Positions 15,004-25,885 of a stretch of DNA of 36,523 bases are shown here, in pieces. A program made the translations under genes and the position numbers. Below the pieces are notes generated by a model. That model searched no databases and was not told where the DNA came from. It was given only the letters and a program-made list of their open reading frames with translations. Origin of the DNA: Flavobacteriaceae bacterium (GTDB taxonomy: Bacteria > Bacteroidota > Bacteroidia > Flavobacteriales > Flavobacteriaceae); contig PKDQ01000022.1 in assembly GCA_002862645.1 (NCBI GenBank), positions 1 through 36,523 of the forward strand. The letters run 5' to 3'. Position 1 is the first letter of the stretch. Each line of letters begins with the position of its first letter.

Positions 15004-16518
15004 ATGAAAAAGATAAGGTTATTTACATTAGTTTTTAGTGCCCTGTTAAGCAGCAACATGATGCTGGGACAATCTGTTGGCGAGGTTGTGAGGTATGGCT
15101 TTGAACAACTAAACGGTTCGGCGCGCTATCAAGCGATGGGCGGTGCCTTTGGGGCGCTTGGTGGAGATTTGTCGGCTATTGCTAATAATCCCGCTGGATC
15201 AAGTGTATTTGCTTTCAATGAGGCTGGTGCTAGCATTGGTATACAGTCGTTTTCGACAGATACCAACTACCTTGGGGAGAGTAGTAATGTTGAAAAGTCA
15301 TCTTTTGACATCAAACAAGCTGGACTTGTCCTAGTACTTACCAACCCTTCTAGCAAATGGGACAAGGTAGCATTTGGTTTTAATACCCAAACCCTTAGCA
15401 ACTATGACAAAAATCTTTTTGCTCAAGGAACAAATTACAACAGAGGGCTTGAAGATTATTTTTTGCAAAATGCCACTGGTATTTCCTACAATACATTTGA
15501 TTTTAACAACAATGCCGATGATGAATATAGCTTTTTAGGAAGTAGGTTTGGGTATGCGGCACAGCAGGCTTATATGGGACTTTATACCTATACCATTACC
15601 CATGACGACCTTAATAATGCATATATCGCTGATGGCCTTGTTAGGGGTGGCATCAAACAAACTTTTGAATACAACACTTCAGGTCGACAACAAATCTATA
15701 ATTTAAACTTTAGTGGTCGTTATATGGAAAAACTGTCGCTTGGACTAAATATTAATTTACATGCTATTGATTATGCTGAGTACAAAGCAACAGAAGATAT
15801 TTATTTAGACAACGCTAGCAGTTTAAGCCAAGTATTTTTTCAGCAAGACCTCAAAACGTTTGGTACGGGGGTTTCATTTCAGTTTGGTGCCATCTACAAG
15901 GCAACTGACGTACTCCGACTTGGATTAAACTACACCAGCCCTACCTATTACGAGCTGGAAGACGAGTACACTGAAGGTTTGGAAACATATTATTTGGATA
16001 CAACAAATGCAACTCAACGTGCGGCTATATACCCCAACGTTGTAAACTTAAATGGCCCATATAAAATCAAAACCGCGGGTAAAGTTCAAGGGAGTGCAGC
16101 GCTTGTTTTGGGTAAAAAAGGACTTTTAAGTGTGGATTATGGCAAGAAAAATTACGGCTCTTCTAGTATTACGCTGCCCTATGCTGCTGACTCGAATGCC
16201 ATAAATACCGAAATAAGCACAGTGCTTGACGACGCTAGTTACTTGCGTATTGGTGGTGAGGGGCGCATTGGTGACCTAAGCCTACGTGCTGGATATTGGC
16301 AAGAGGATAGCCCGTACAAAGATAAGGCTGTCATGGATGACTTCAGTGGTTTTTCACTAGGTATGGGTATCCGTTTCGGAAGTGGCTCTCTCGATTTGGC
16401 CTACACGAAAAGCACCCAGAAATATGGACGACAACTCTATTACACAGGGCTTACTGACAGTGTTAATGTAAACGAGAATGCAGGTCAAGTAGCACTTACC
16501 TACAACGTTCGCTTCTAA
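15004..16518 (+). CDS. Outer-membrane beta-barrel protein, OmpP1/FadL/TodX-like
   Basis: A 504 aa outer-membrane protein with an N-terminal signal peptide (MKKIRLF followed by a hydrophobic run, cleavage expected after LGQ near residue 23). The hatch-region motif GGDLSAIANNPAG is typical of the FadL/OmpP1 family, which moves hydrophobic compounds across the outer membrane. The chain then shows alternating strands and ends with an aromatic residue (YNVRF), as expected for BAM substrates. I place the start at the ATG at 15004; an ATG at 14959 would add 15 residues before the signal peptide. The much longer frame back to 14581 lies in another frame of the lipoprotein gene and is spurious. Confidence 0.87.
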   Translation: MKKIRLFTLVFSALLSSNMMLGQSVGEVVRYGFEQLNGSARYQAMGGAFGALGGDLSAIANNPAGSSVFAFNEAGASIGIQSFSTDTNYLGESSNVEKSSFDIKQAGLVLVLTNPSSKWDKVAFGFNTQTLSNYDKNLFAQGTNYNRGLEDYFLQNATGISYNTFDFNNNADDEYSFLGSRFGYAAQQAYMGLYTYTITHDDLNNAYIADGLVRGGIKQTFEYNTSGRQQIYNLNFSGRYMEKLSLGLNINLHAIDYAEYKATEDIYLDNASSLSQVFFQQDLKTFGTGVSFQFGAIYKATDVLRLGLNYTSPTYYELEDEYTEGLETYYLDTTNATQRAAIYPNVVNLNGPYKIKTAGKVQGSAALVLGKKGLLSVDYGKKNYGSSSITLPYAADSNAINTEISTVLDDASYLRIGGEGRIGDLSLRAGYWQEDSPYKDKAVMDDFSGFSLGMGIRFGSGSLDLAYTKSTQKYGRQLYYTGLTDSVNVNENAGQVALTYNVRF

Positions 16519-16542
16519 AAAGTGTTATTTTTACGAATGTAG

Positions 16543-16550
16543 TATCTTTG
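16543..16550 (+). promoter_or_regulatory. -7 element for folE, near-leaderless
   Basis: TATCTTTG matches TAnnTTTG. The ATG at 16558 is seven bases after it, so transcription should start on or next to the start codon. A second ATG in frame at 16570 could be used instead and would give a 12-base leader. Confidence 0.55.
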
Positions 16551-16557
16551 TACTCTT

Positions 16558-17250
16558 ATGAAAGATGCTATGAAATTTGACCGATTGCTCAAAGAAACAA
16601 TAGAGGATATTCATGATGACCATTTAAGTGGAAACATCAACACGCCACTGCGTGAAGATGCATTTAAGTTATCTGATGAAGAAAAAATAAATAAAATCGA
16701 GCAAGACGTTACGCGTATTCTGGAAACAATTGGTATGGATCTGACTGACGACAGCATGCGAGGCACTCCCAAGCGCGTAGCTAAAATGTTTGTAAACGAA
16801 CTTTTTGCTGGCCTACACCCAGACAACAAACCCAGTGCTTCAACCTTTGACAACAAATACAAATACGGAGAGATGTTGGTGGAAAAAAACATCACCCTCT
16901 ACTCTACTTGCGAGCATCATTTGCTCCCTATTGTTGGAAAAGCGCACGTGGCCTATATTTCAAATGGTACCGTGGTGGGCTTATCAAAAATGAATCGCCT
17001 AGTGGATTACTTTGCCAAGCGACCGCAAGTTCAAGAACGCCTAACACTACAAGTAGTTAAGTCGCTACAAGAGGTGCTAAATACCGACGACGTTGCTTGT
17101 GTTATTGATGCCAAGCACCTGTGTGTGAATGCACGTGGGATTCGCGATATAGACAGCAGTACCGTAACCGCTGAATTTGGTGGTGCCTTTAAAAATCCAG
17201 ACGTAAAAAAAGAATTTTTGGGTTATCTAAACCTCGACACCTCCTTTTAA
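16558..17250 (+). CDS. folE: GTP cyclohydrolase I (FolE type)
   Basis: A 230 aa enzyme that converts GTP to 7,8-dihydroneopterin triphosphate, the first step of folate and pterin synthesis. Zinc ligands Cys118 and His121 (STCEHH) and Cys189 (HLCVNARG) are present, as are MRGTPKRVAKM (67-77) and GLSKMNR (141-147). The first 45 residues are a variable, charged extension. Three bases separate its stop from cysS, so folE, cysS, yidD and perhaps lgt form one unit. The promoter at 16543 starts the unit. Confidence 0.96.
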   Translation: MKDAMKFDRLLKETIEDIHDDHLSGNINTPLREDAFKLSDEEKINKIEQDVTRILETIGMDLTDDSMRGTPKRVAKMFVNELFAGLHPDNKPSASTFDNKYKYGEMLVEKNITLYSTCEHHLLPIVGKAHVAYISNGTVVGLSKMNRLVDYFAKRPQVQERLTLQVVKSLQEVLNTDDVACVIDAKHLCVNARGIRDIDSSTVTAEFGGAFKNPDVKKEFLGYLNLDTSF

Positions 17251-17253
17251 CGC

Positions 17254-18735
17254 ATGAGCGAAACAACTTCAGTGCTGCATATATTTAATTCCCTAAGCGG
17301 AAAGAAAGAGTCATTTGTGCCTATTGAAGACAAACATGTGGGTATGTATGTTTGTGGGCCTACTGTCTACAGCAATGTACATCTCGGCAATTGCCGCACC
17401 TTTATTTCCTTTGATTTGGTGTTTCGATATCTCAAGTACTTGGGTTATTCGGTGCGCTATGTGCGTAATATTACCGATGCTGGGCACTTGGAGCATGACG
17501 CAGATGAAGGCGAGGATCGCATATCTAAAAAAGCGCGTTTGGAACAAATAGAGCCCATGGAAGTCGTACAGCGCTACACCGTTGACTTTCACAAAACCCT
17601 TGCAGCTTTTAATACTCTTGCGCCCAATATAGAACCCACAGCAACTGGGCATATTATTGAGCAAATAGAAATTGTCAAAGAAATTATCGCATCTGGATTT
17701 GCTTATGAAGTTAACGGGTCTGTTTATTTTGACGTTGAAAAATTTAATACTTCCAATACCTACGGAGCATTGAGCGGACGTAAACTTGAAGACATGATCC
17801 ACAATACCCGTGCGCTTTCTGGTCAAAGTGAGAAAAAAGCACCACAAGATTTTGCCTTGTGGAAAAAAGCAGAACCGCAGCACATTATGCGCTGGCCCTC
17901 CCCTTGGGGCGATGGTTTTCCAGGGTGGCATTTGGAATGTACGGCCATGAGCACCAAATATTTAGGAGATCAGTTTGATATTCATGGAGGGGGTATGGAT
18001 TTAAAATTCCCACATCATGAGTGCGAAATCGCGCAGGCCAAAGCCACAAATAAAAAAAATCCAGTAAACACCTGGATGCACGCGAATATGCTTACCCTGA
18101 ATGGCAAAAAAATGGCAAAATCCACAGGAAACAACATATTGCCAAATGAGCTTTTTGAGGGATCAAATCCATTACTTTCAAAACCGTTCTCCCCAGATGT
18201 AACTAAGTTTTTTATGCTGCAAGCGCATTATAGAAGTGTTCTAGATTTAAGTAGCGATGCCCTAGAAGCTGCTGAAAAGGGGTACAACCGCCTCAGTACT
18301 GGTATTAAGATGCTGTCACAGCTACCGAAAAGCAGCAAAAGCAGCCTAGATGTAAGCGAAGTTATTCAAGCATACCATACTGCCATGAATGACGATTTCA
18401 ATAGTCCGGTATTGATTGCTGAGTTATTCGAAACTGTTAAACTCATCTACCGTGTGAACGATGGGGAAGAAACTTTGACTGCGTCCGATATTGAACAATT
18501 AAGAAAAAGCATTAATGCTTTTGTTTACGAAGTACTAGGACTAACGCTTGAGGTCGCAAAAAAAGAGGACAACACCTTCTTGGACAAAGCCTTAGAAGTA
18601 CTCATTGAAATGCGAGATCAAGCTAGGGCTTCCAAAGATTTTGTTACTTCAGACCGCATCCGCGATGCTTTGTTAGCAAAAGGAATTCAGCTAAAAGATG
18701 GCAAAGACGGCACCAGCTACACCCTTAAGTCATGA
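17254..18735 (+). CDS. cysS: Cysteinyl-tRNA synthetase
   Basis: A 493 aa class I synthetase. [14 protein letters not shown] (33-46) has the zinc ligand Cys34 and the HIGH-type signature [14 protein letters not shown] and [10 protein letters not shown] give the other zinc ligands; KKMAKST (285-291) is the KMSKS loop. The C-terminal DALR helical domain and the end YTLKS are complete. It starts three bases after folE, and its last four bases overlap the ATG of yidD (ATGA), which implies translational coupling. Confidence 0.97.
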   Translation: MSETTSVLHIFNSLSGKKESFVPIEDKHVGMYVCGPTVYSNVHLGNCRTFISFDLVFRYLKYLGYSVRYVRNITDAGHLEHDADEGEDRISKKARLEQIEPMEVVQRYTVDFHKTLAAFNTLAPNIEPTATGHIIEQIEIVKEIIASGFAYEVNGSVYFDVEKFNTSNTYGALSGRKLEDMIHNTRALSGQSEKKAPQDFALWKKAEPQHIMRWPSPWGDGFPGWHLECTAMSTKYLGDQFDIHGGGMDLKFPHHECEIAQAKATNKKNPVNTWMHANMLTLNGKKMAKSTGNNILPNELFEGSNPLLSKPFSPDVTKFFMLQAHYRSVLDLSSDALEAAEKGYNRLSTGIKMLSQLPKSSKSSLDVSEVIQAYHTAMNDDFNSPVLIAELFETVKLIYRVNDGEETLTASDIEQLRKSINAFVYEVLGLTLEVAKKEDNTFLDKALEVLIEMRDQARASKDFVTSDRIRDALLAKGIQLKDGKDGTSYTLKS

Positions 18736-18956
18736 GAAAATTACTCATCTTTCCATTTGTACTTCTCATCCGTTTATACCAAACCATTCTTTCACCACTA
18801 CTACCAGCAAGCTGCAGGTTTTACCCTACTTGTTCGCAGTATAGCTTAGAAGCATTAAAGAAATACGGCTTATGGAAAGGGGCGCAACTAGCCGTAAAGC
18901 GCATCAGTCAATGTCACCCTTGGGGCGGGCAAGGGCACGACCCTGTTCCGGATTAG
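18732..18956 (+). CDS. yidD: Membrane protein insertion efficiency factor YidD
   Basis: A 74 aa protein with an amphipathic/hydrophobic N-terminus (1-25) and the conserved core [19 protein letters not shown], followed by the [12 protein letters not shown] end typical of the family. It aids YidC-dependent membrane insertion. It overlaps the cysS stop by four bases and is followed by lgt after 38 bases. Three cysteines (two in the core, one in SQCHPWG) are conserved in the family. Confidence 0.93.
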   Translation: MRKLLIFPFVLLIRLYQTILSPLLPASCRFYPTCSQYSLEALKKYGLWKGAQLAVKRISQCHPWGGQGHDPVPD

Positions 18957-18994
18957 GACAATATTTACAGTATATTTAACCAAAATTAAAATTC

Positions 18995-19825
18995 ATGTTA
19001 GCACTCAAATTTTTATGGGCACCCGACCCAGTAGCCATCAGCCTTGGCAGCATTAGCATCTACTATTACAGTCTTATGTTTGTCATTGCTTTCACATGTG
19101 GCTTATACCTAATGAAGTACATGTTTAAAAAAGAAGGCGTTTCCGTGGCACATCTAGACCCTTTGTTGCTTTATATGGTTGTGGGGACTCTATTAGGAGC
19201 ACGACTTGGAGAAGTTTTTTTTTACAATTGGGATTATTTTCAACATAACTTATTGGAAATCATTTTACCATTCAAAATTTCTGAAGAAGGTTGGAAGTTC
19301 GTAGGATTCAGAGGCCTTGCGAGCCATGGCGCAGCAATTGGTATAACAACAGCCCTTTATTTGTATATACGTAAGTTCAAATACGCTTCACTATTGTGGC
19401 TGTTAGATCGCATTGCTATTACCGTTGCTTTGGGAGGTATATTCATTCGAATCGGAAACTTTTTTAATTCCGAGATTGTTGGGAAGTATACGGGAAGCAA
19501 CTTTGGAGTTGTTTTCAAAAACAATGGTGAAACGCTTCCAAGACATCCTGTTCAGCTGTATGAATCGCTAGGGTATTTTATTGTGTTTGTCATCCTTTTT
19601 ATGATTTACAAAAACACCCAGAAAAGCAAACAAGAAGGGTTTTTACTAGGTCTATTCTTTGCCCTACTGTTTAGCGTGCGCTTTTTAGCTGAATTTGTAA
19701 AAGAAAGTCAGGGCGGCTTCGGAGAACAGCTTGGATACTTATCCACTGGACAATGGCTTAGCATACCACTAATCCTTTTAGGAATAGGGCTGGTTGTATT
19801 TTCTGCTAGAAAAAAAGAAGCTTAG
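18995..19825 (+). CDS. lgt: Prolipoprotein diacylglyceryl transferase
   Basis: A 276 aa polytopic inner-membrane enzyme that adds diacylglycerol to the lipobox cysteine of lipoproteins. GARLGEVFFY (68-77), FRGLASHGAAIG (105-116), RIGNFFNSEIVG (152-163, the Lgt signature) and RHPVQLYE (183-190) are present, with about seven membrane segments. Its stop overlaps the stop of the convergent secDF by four bases. The lipoprotein at 13965 is an obvious substrate. Confidence 0.95.
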   Translation: MLALKFLWAPDPVAISLGSISIYYYSLMFVIAFTCGLYLMKYMFKKEGVSVAHLDPLLLYMVVGTLLGARLGEVFFYNWDYFQHNLLEIILPFKISEEGWKFVGFRGLASHGAAIGITTALYLYIRKFKYASLLWLLDRIAITVALGGIFIRIGNFFNSEIVGKYTGSNFGVVFKNNGETLPRHPVQLYESLGYFIVFVILFMIYKNTQKSKQEGFLLGLFFALLFSVRFLAEFVKESQGGFGEQLGYLSTGQWLSIPLILLGIGLVVFSARKKEA

Positions 19826-22758
19826 GCTTTCTTTTTCTTGCTTGTGGTATCAAACATTACAGGTGTTGCAATAAACAAAGAGGAATACGTTCCTACCAAT
19901 ACCCCAACAATAAGCGCAAACATAAATCCGCGAATCGCCTCTCCACCAAAGATAAAGATGGCCAACAACACCACGAGCGTTGTTAAAGAGGTATTAATCG
20001 TTCTACTCAACGTGCTGTTCAGTGCGCTATTTATCGTTTTGTGACCTTCCCATGAAGTGTGCAGACGTGTAAACTCACGAATACGGTCAAACACCACTAC
20101 CGTGTCATTAAGAGAATATCCAATTACGGTAAGTACCGCAGCGATAAACGCTTGGTTAATCTCCATGCTAAAAGGCATAAAAGTATAAGTAACAGAGAAT
20201 ACACCCAAAACGAGCAGTACGTCGTGGAAAACCGCTGCAACAGCTCCCAAAGAGTATTGCCACTTGCGGAAGCGTAGTAAGATGTACAAGAACACCACGA
20301 TTAATGACCCAAATACAGCCAATAACGAGTTCTTTTTAATATCATCAGCGATGGTTGGCCCAACTTTGATAGAGGACATAATACCCACTTGCTTATCTTC
20401 TGCTCCGTTTACAAAATCGTCATAGCTTAAACGCTCTGGTAAGAAAGTCGAAAGACCGTTAAATAGGGCTTGATGAATTTCATCATCAACCTCAGTACCT
20501 TCAACATCTACTTTATAATTGGTGGTGATTTTTAGCTGATTGTCCTCACCAAAAGTTTTGGCTTCAGCACTCCCGAGAAGGCTTACCAACTGTGATTGTG
20601 CATCTGTTGGATTAACCGCCTGTTCAAAGCGAACCGTGTATGAACGCCCACCTACAAAATCAACTCCTTGGTTGAGTCCTTGCGTAAACAAAGAAGCAAC
20701 ACCAGCAGCGATAAGCATTCCTGAAACAACATAAGCAAAGCCACGTTTTTTAAGGAATTTAATATCTAAGTTTCGGAATAAGTTTTTGGTTGCACCAGTA
20801 GTAAATGCCAAAGCCTTTGAATTGGCCAAACGCCCGTCAACAAGTAGTCGTGTTACAAAAATAGCCGTTGACAACGAGGTTGCAATACCTATAAGTAGTG
20901 TGGTTGCAAATCCTTTGATCGGGCCAGTACCGAAAACAAACAAAATAAATGCAGTTAGCCCTGTAGTAATGTTAGCATCTAAAATAGAAGACAAGGCATT
21001 TCTAAATCCATCAGAAACTGCTTGCTTTTGTCCTTTGCCTTTAGCCAATTCCTCACGAATACGTTCAAAAATAAGTACGTTCGCATCTACTGACATACCA
21101 ATAGTAAGTACGATACCAGCGATACCGGGCAGCGTAAGTACAGCGCCTAATCCTGCGAGAATTCCGAAGATAAGAATGATGTTTAAGCTCAAGGCGATAT
21201 CTGCATACAAGCCAGCACGTCCGTAATAGAAAATCATCCAGGCAAGTACGAGCAATAATGCAATAACAAATGAGTTAACACCACTTTCAATAGCTTCTTG
21301 TCCAAGAGATGGGCCTACGATTTCAGATTGAATAATTTCAGCAGCAGCTGGAAGTTTACCAGCTCTTAATACGTTGGCCAAGTCAATGGCTTCATTTAGG
21401 GAGAATTGCCCTGATATTTCAGAACGACCACCCGAAATAGCACCCTTAGAAACGCCAGGGGCTGAATAAACGACATCGTCTAAGACAATAGCAATATTAC
21501 TCTTATCGGTATAGGCTTTACCTGTCATTTCTTCCCAGATACGTGCGCCCTTGCCATTCATTTGCATGGAAACGGCAGCAGCACCCAATTGGTCGTAGGT
21601 TTGTGCAGCATCTACAATAACGCTCCCACTTAGCGGAGGTTCATTAGATCGGTTAGCTTTAATTACATATAAGTCAACCAAATTTGTTTTTTCGTCAGGT
21701 ATTCCCCATAATAACTTGGTGTAACGCAAGTCTGCAGGCAATAAGGTACGTACGTCAGCACGGTTTAAATACGACTCCACTGTTGGTTGGTCTTTAACAT
21801 CAACTTGAATCAATACTGGACCACCAGCATAACCAGCTCCCTTAACATAATCATATATGGGGTTTACTACTGTTGTAATAGAGTCTTGTGCAGCAGCTAC
21901 ATCGGAGAGTAAATCATCAATTTCTGAAACTTCTTCTTCTTCTTTTTCGGCTTCCACAACAGATTTAAGCAATTCGTTTGCTTGACCTAGAAAAGTGCCA
22001 AACGACTGGTTTGAAGCCGTCTCCCAAAATTCAAGTTGGGCAGTGCTTTGTAAGAGATTTTTTACACGCTCAACGTCTCTAGCACCTGGTAATTCAACCA
22101 AAATACGACCTGAAGTGCCCAAACGTTGGATGTTAGGTTGGGTTACCCCAAATTTATCAATACGCTTGCGCAATACTTCAAATGCAGAAACAATAGAAGC
22201 GTCAATTTTTCTACGGATAACAGGCTTCACCTCATCATCAGTCATATTAAAATTAATGTCATCGCTTAGGGTACGGTTTCCAAAAATATCAGGGTTGGAA
22301 AGGTTTTCATCACCCTTTAATTCTTCAAAAGCCAAGAAAAAACTATCCACATAGGTATCATCAGATGACTTTTGAAGCACATCTGCTCTTGCTAGTGAAT
22401 TATTGAACAATGGATTACGGCTATTTTCAGCCAAGCCCTTTAAGATATCCTTAACGGAAACCTGAAGGATAACATTAATACCGCCTTTAAGGTCTAATCC
22501 TTTGTTTAACTCCCGGTCTTTTGCTGTAGCGTAGTTAAAAACACCAAACACCTTTTGTTCTGCAATAGAATCGAGGTAGTTGCGTTCAGCTATGTCTACA
22601 AGGGTGAAATAGTCTGCGTCATCTGTGTTGACGGAAGCTTGGGCATATGTATTGGCGTCTGATTCAACTTTTGAAGTAACAAAAGTGAATGATAGTTGGT
22701 AGAGGCTGACAAGGCCAAACAAAACGGTGAAAAATTTGATAAGTCCGTTATTCTGCAT
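19822..22758 (-). CDS. secDF: Fused protein translocase subunit SecDF
   Basis: A 978 aa fusion of SecD and SecF, which use the proton gradient to help protein export through SecYEG. A first membrane helix (about 8-24) is followed by a large periplasmic P1 region, longer than in E. coli and carrying an acidic stretch with EKEEEE. The SecD half has the GIAGIVLTIGMSVDANVLIF region followed by ERIREE (about residues 545-570); the SecF half begins near IKFLKKRGFAY and has SLNDTVVVFDRIRE (about 880-893). Twelve membrane segments are expected in total. It has a textbook promoter of its own (22791-22821). Confidence 0.96.
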   Translation of the reverse strand: MQNNGLIKFFTVLFGLVSLYQLSFTFVTSKVESDANTYAQASVNTDDADYFTLVDIAERNYLDSIAEQKVFGVFNYATAKDRELNKGLDLKGGINVILQVSVKDILKGLAENSRNPLFNNSLARADVLQKSSDDTYVDSFFLAFEELKGDENLSNPDIFGNRTLSDDINFNMTDDEVKPVIRRKIDASIVSAFEVLRKRIDKFGVTQPNIQRLGTSGRILVELPGARDVERVKNLLQSTAQLEFWETASNQSFGTFLGQANELLKSVVEAEKEEEEVSEIDDLLSDVAAAQDSITTVVNPIYDYVKGAGYAGGPVLIQVDVKDQPTVESYLNRADVRTLLPADLRYTKLLWGIPDEKTNLVDLYVIKANRSNEPPLSGSVIVDAAQTYDQLGAAAVSMQMNGKGARIWEEMTGKAYTDKSNIAIVLDDVVYSAPGVSKGAISGGRSEISGQFSLNEAIDLANVLRAGKLPAAAEIIQSEIVGPSLGQEAIESGVNSFVIALLLVLAWMIFYYGRAGLYADIALSLNIILIFGILAGLGAVLTLPGIAGIVLTIGMSVDANVLIFERIREELAKGKGQKQAVSDGFRNALSSILDANITTGLTAFILFVFGTGPIKGFATTLLIGIATSLSTAIFVTRLLVDGRLANSKALAFTTGATKNLFRNLDIKFLKKRGFAYVVSGMLIAAGVASLFTQGLNQGVDFVGGRSYTVRFEQAVNPTDAQSQLVSLLGSAEAKTFGEDNQLKITTNYKVDVEGTEVDDEIHQALFNGLSTFLPERLSYDDFVNGAEDKQVGIMSSIKVGPTIADDIKKNSLLAVFGSLIVVFLYILLRFRKWQYSLGAVAAVFHDVLLVLGVFSVTYTFMPFSMEINQAFIAAVLTVIGYSLNDTVVVFDRIREFTRLHTSWEGHKTINSALNSTLSRTINTSLTTLVVLLAIFIFGGEAIRGFMFALIVGVLVGTYSSLFIATPVMFDTTSKKKKA

Positions 22759-22790
22759 GATTAAGTTTTTTGTGTCGTATATAAGACGAG

Positions 22791-22821
22791 CAAATATAGC
22801 GTATCCGCCCTGATTAACAAA
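22791..22821 (-). promoter_or_regulatory. Promoter for secDF
   Basis: Minus-strand TTTG (22818-22821), 19-base spacer and TATATTTG (22791-22798): the best full match to the Bacteroidetes consensus in the window. The leader to the ATG at 22758 would be about 26 bases. Confidence 0.75.
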
Positions 22822-22844
22822 TTGCTACAATTTTACGTACACTT

Positions 22845-23780
22845 TTATGAAAGTATATCGTTTAACGCTGCATTCATATTACGTACCGCAGCTGCACTTT
22901 TATTAAAAGTTGCTTGCTCTTCGGCTGTTAAATGTACATCTACAATGGATTCTAAACCTGAACGTCCAATAACGCAGGGAACGCCTATGCAAATATCTTC
23001 TTGGTTGTATTCTCCCTCTAAATAAACAGAACACGGTATTATGCGCTTTTGATCATTGAGGATACTGTTTACCAAATAAGCTACTGAGGCACCTGGCGCA
23101 TACCAAGCAGATGTTCCTAATAACTTGGTAAGCGTTGCACCACCAACCATGGTGTCAGCAGCAACTTGCTCAAGTGCATCCGCTTCAAGTAAGGTTGAAA
23201 CTGGAATGCCATTGTAGGAAGCCAATCGGGTCATCGGAATCATGGTCGTGTCGCCATGACCGCCAATAACCATCCCATGAATATCATTGGCAGGCTTATC
23301 TAGAGCTTGCGACAAATAGGTTTTAAATCTCGAACTGTCCAAAGCGCCACCCATTCCAATGATGCGGTTTTTTGGCAATCCTGTTTTCTTTAATGTCAGG
23401 TAGGTCATGGTATCCATCGGGTTGGAAACCACCACAATAATGGCATCCGGTGAATGAGCCAAGATATTCTCAGCAACAGACTGAACAATACCTGCGTTGA
23501 TCCCAATTAATTCTTCACGTGTCATACCAGGCTTACGTGGAATACCGGATGTAATTACTACAACATTGCTGTTTGCAGTTTTGGTATAATCATTGGTTGT
23601 GCCTACAATTTTAGTGTTAAAGCCAAGGGCTGTAGCGGTTTGCATCATATCAAGGGCTTTACCCTCGGCAAATCCTTCCTTAATGTCTAGCAATACGACT
23701 TCGCTTGCAATGCGTTGCGTAGCAATAGCATCTGCACAAGTAGCGCCAACGTTTCCGGCGCCAACTATGGTAACTTTCAT
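22845..23780 (-). CDS. mdh: Malate dehydrogenase (LDH-like type)
   Basis: A 311 aa NAD-dependent TCA-cycle enzyme. GAGNVG (7-12) is the nucleotide loop and Asp32 selects NAD; RKPGMTR (82-88) is the mobile loop with the malate-type arginines; Asn120 and His175 (GGHGDT) complete the active site. The frame is open to an ATG at 23804, but that start lies inside the -7 promoter box (23802-23809), so the ATG at 23780, which gives the normal N-terminus MKVTIVGAG, is chosen. Confidence 0.96.
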   Translation of the reverse strand: MKVTIVGAGNVGATCADAIATQRIASEVVLLDIKEGFAEGKALDMMQTATALGFNTKIVGTTNDYTKTANSNVVVITSGIPRKPGMTREELIGINAGIVQSVAENILAHSPDAIIVVVSNPMDTMTYLTLKKTGLPKNRIIGMGGALDSSRFKTYLSQALDKPANDIHGMVIGGHGDTTMIPMTRLASYNGIPVSTLLEADALEQVAADTMVGGATLTKLLGTSAWYAPGASVAYLVNSILNDQKRIIPCSVYLEGEYNQEDICIGVPCVIGRSGLESIVDVHLTAEEQATFNKSAAAVRNMNAALNDILS

Positions 23781-23801
23781 GTGTTTGTTATTTTGGTTTT
23801 G

Positions 23802-23809
23802 CAAAAGTA
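23802..23809 (-). promoter_or_regulatory. -7 element for mdh
   Basis: Minus-strand TACTTTTG matches TAnnTTTG, with a leader of about 16 bases to the ATG at 23780. It helps reject the upstream ATG at 23804. No good -33 box at standard spacing was found. Confidence 0.5.
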
Positions 23810-23834
23810 AGGCTTGAACGCAAATACTAAAAGC

Positions 23835-25781
<1,947 letters not shown>

Positions 25782-25803
25782 TTATGAATAAAAGCTATCC
25801 TCA

Positions 25804-25811
25804 CAAATTTA
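25804..25811 (-). promoter_or_regulatory. -7 element for gyrB
   Basis: Minus-strand TAAATTTG matches TAnnTTTG and predicts a leader of about 25 bases. The asnB terminator hairpin occupies the region where the -33 box would be. Confidence 0.5.
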
Positions 25812-25815
25812 CGAG

Positions 25816-25847
25816 AAAAGCCCCACTTTAATGGTAAAAGTGTGGGG
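25816..25847 (-). terminator. Probable terminator after asnB
   Basis: On the minus strand CCCC-(AC bulge)-ACTTT pairs with AAAGT-GGGG around loop TACCATT, followed by CTTTT. It lies 38 bases beyond the asnB stop and just before the gyrB promoter. Confidence 0.6.
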
Positions 25848-25885
25848 TTTCGGTAGTCAAGTTATCAACACAAACTGTGCAAAAA

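Noticed and set aside
20786-21226. 146-codon frame antisense to secDF
   Set aside because: A shadow of the conserved SecD membrane region; no start signal or promoter.
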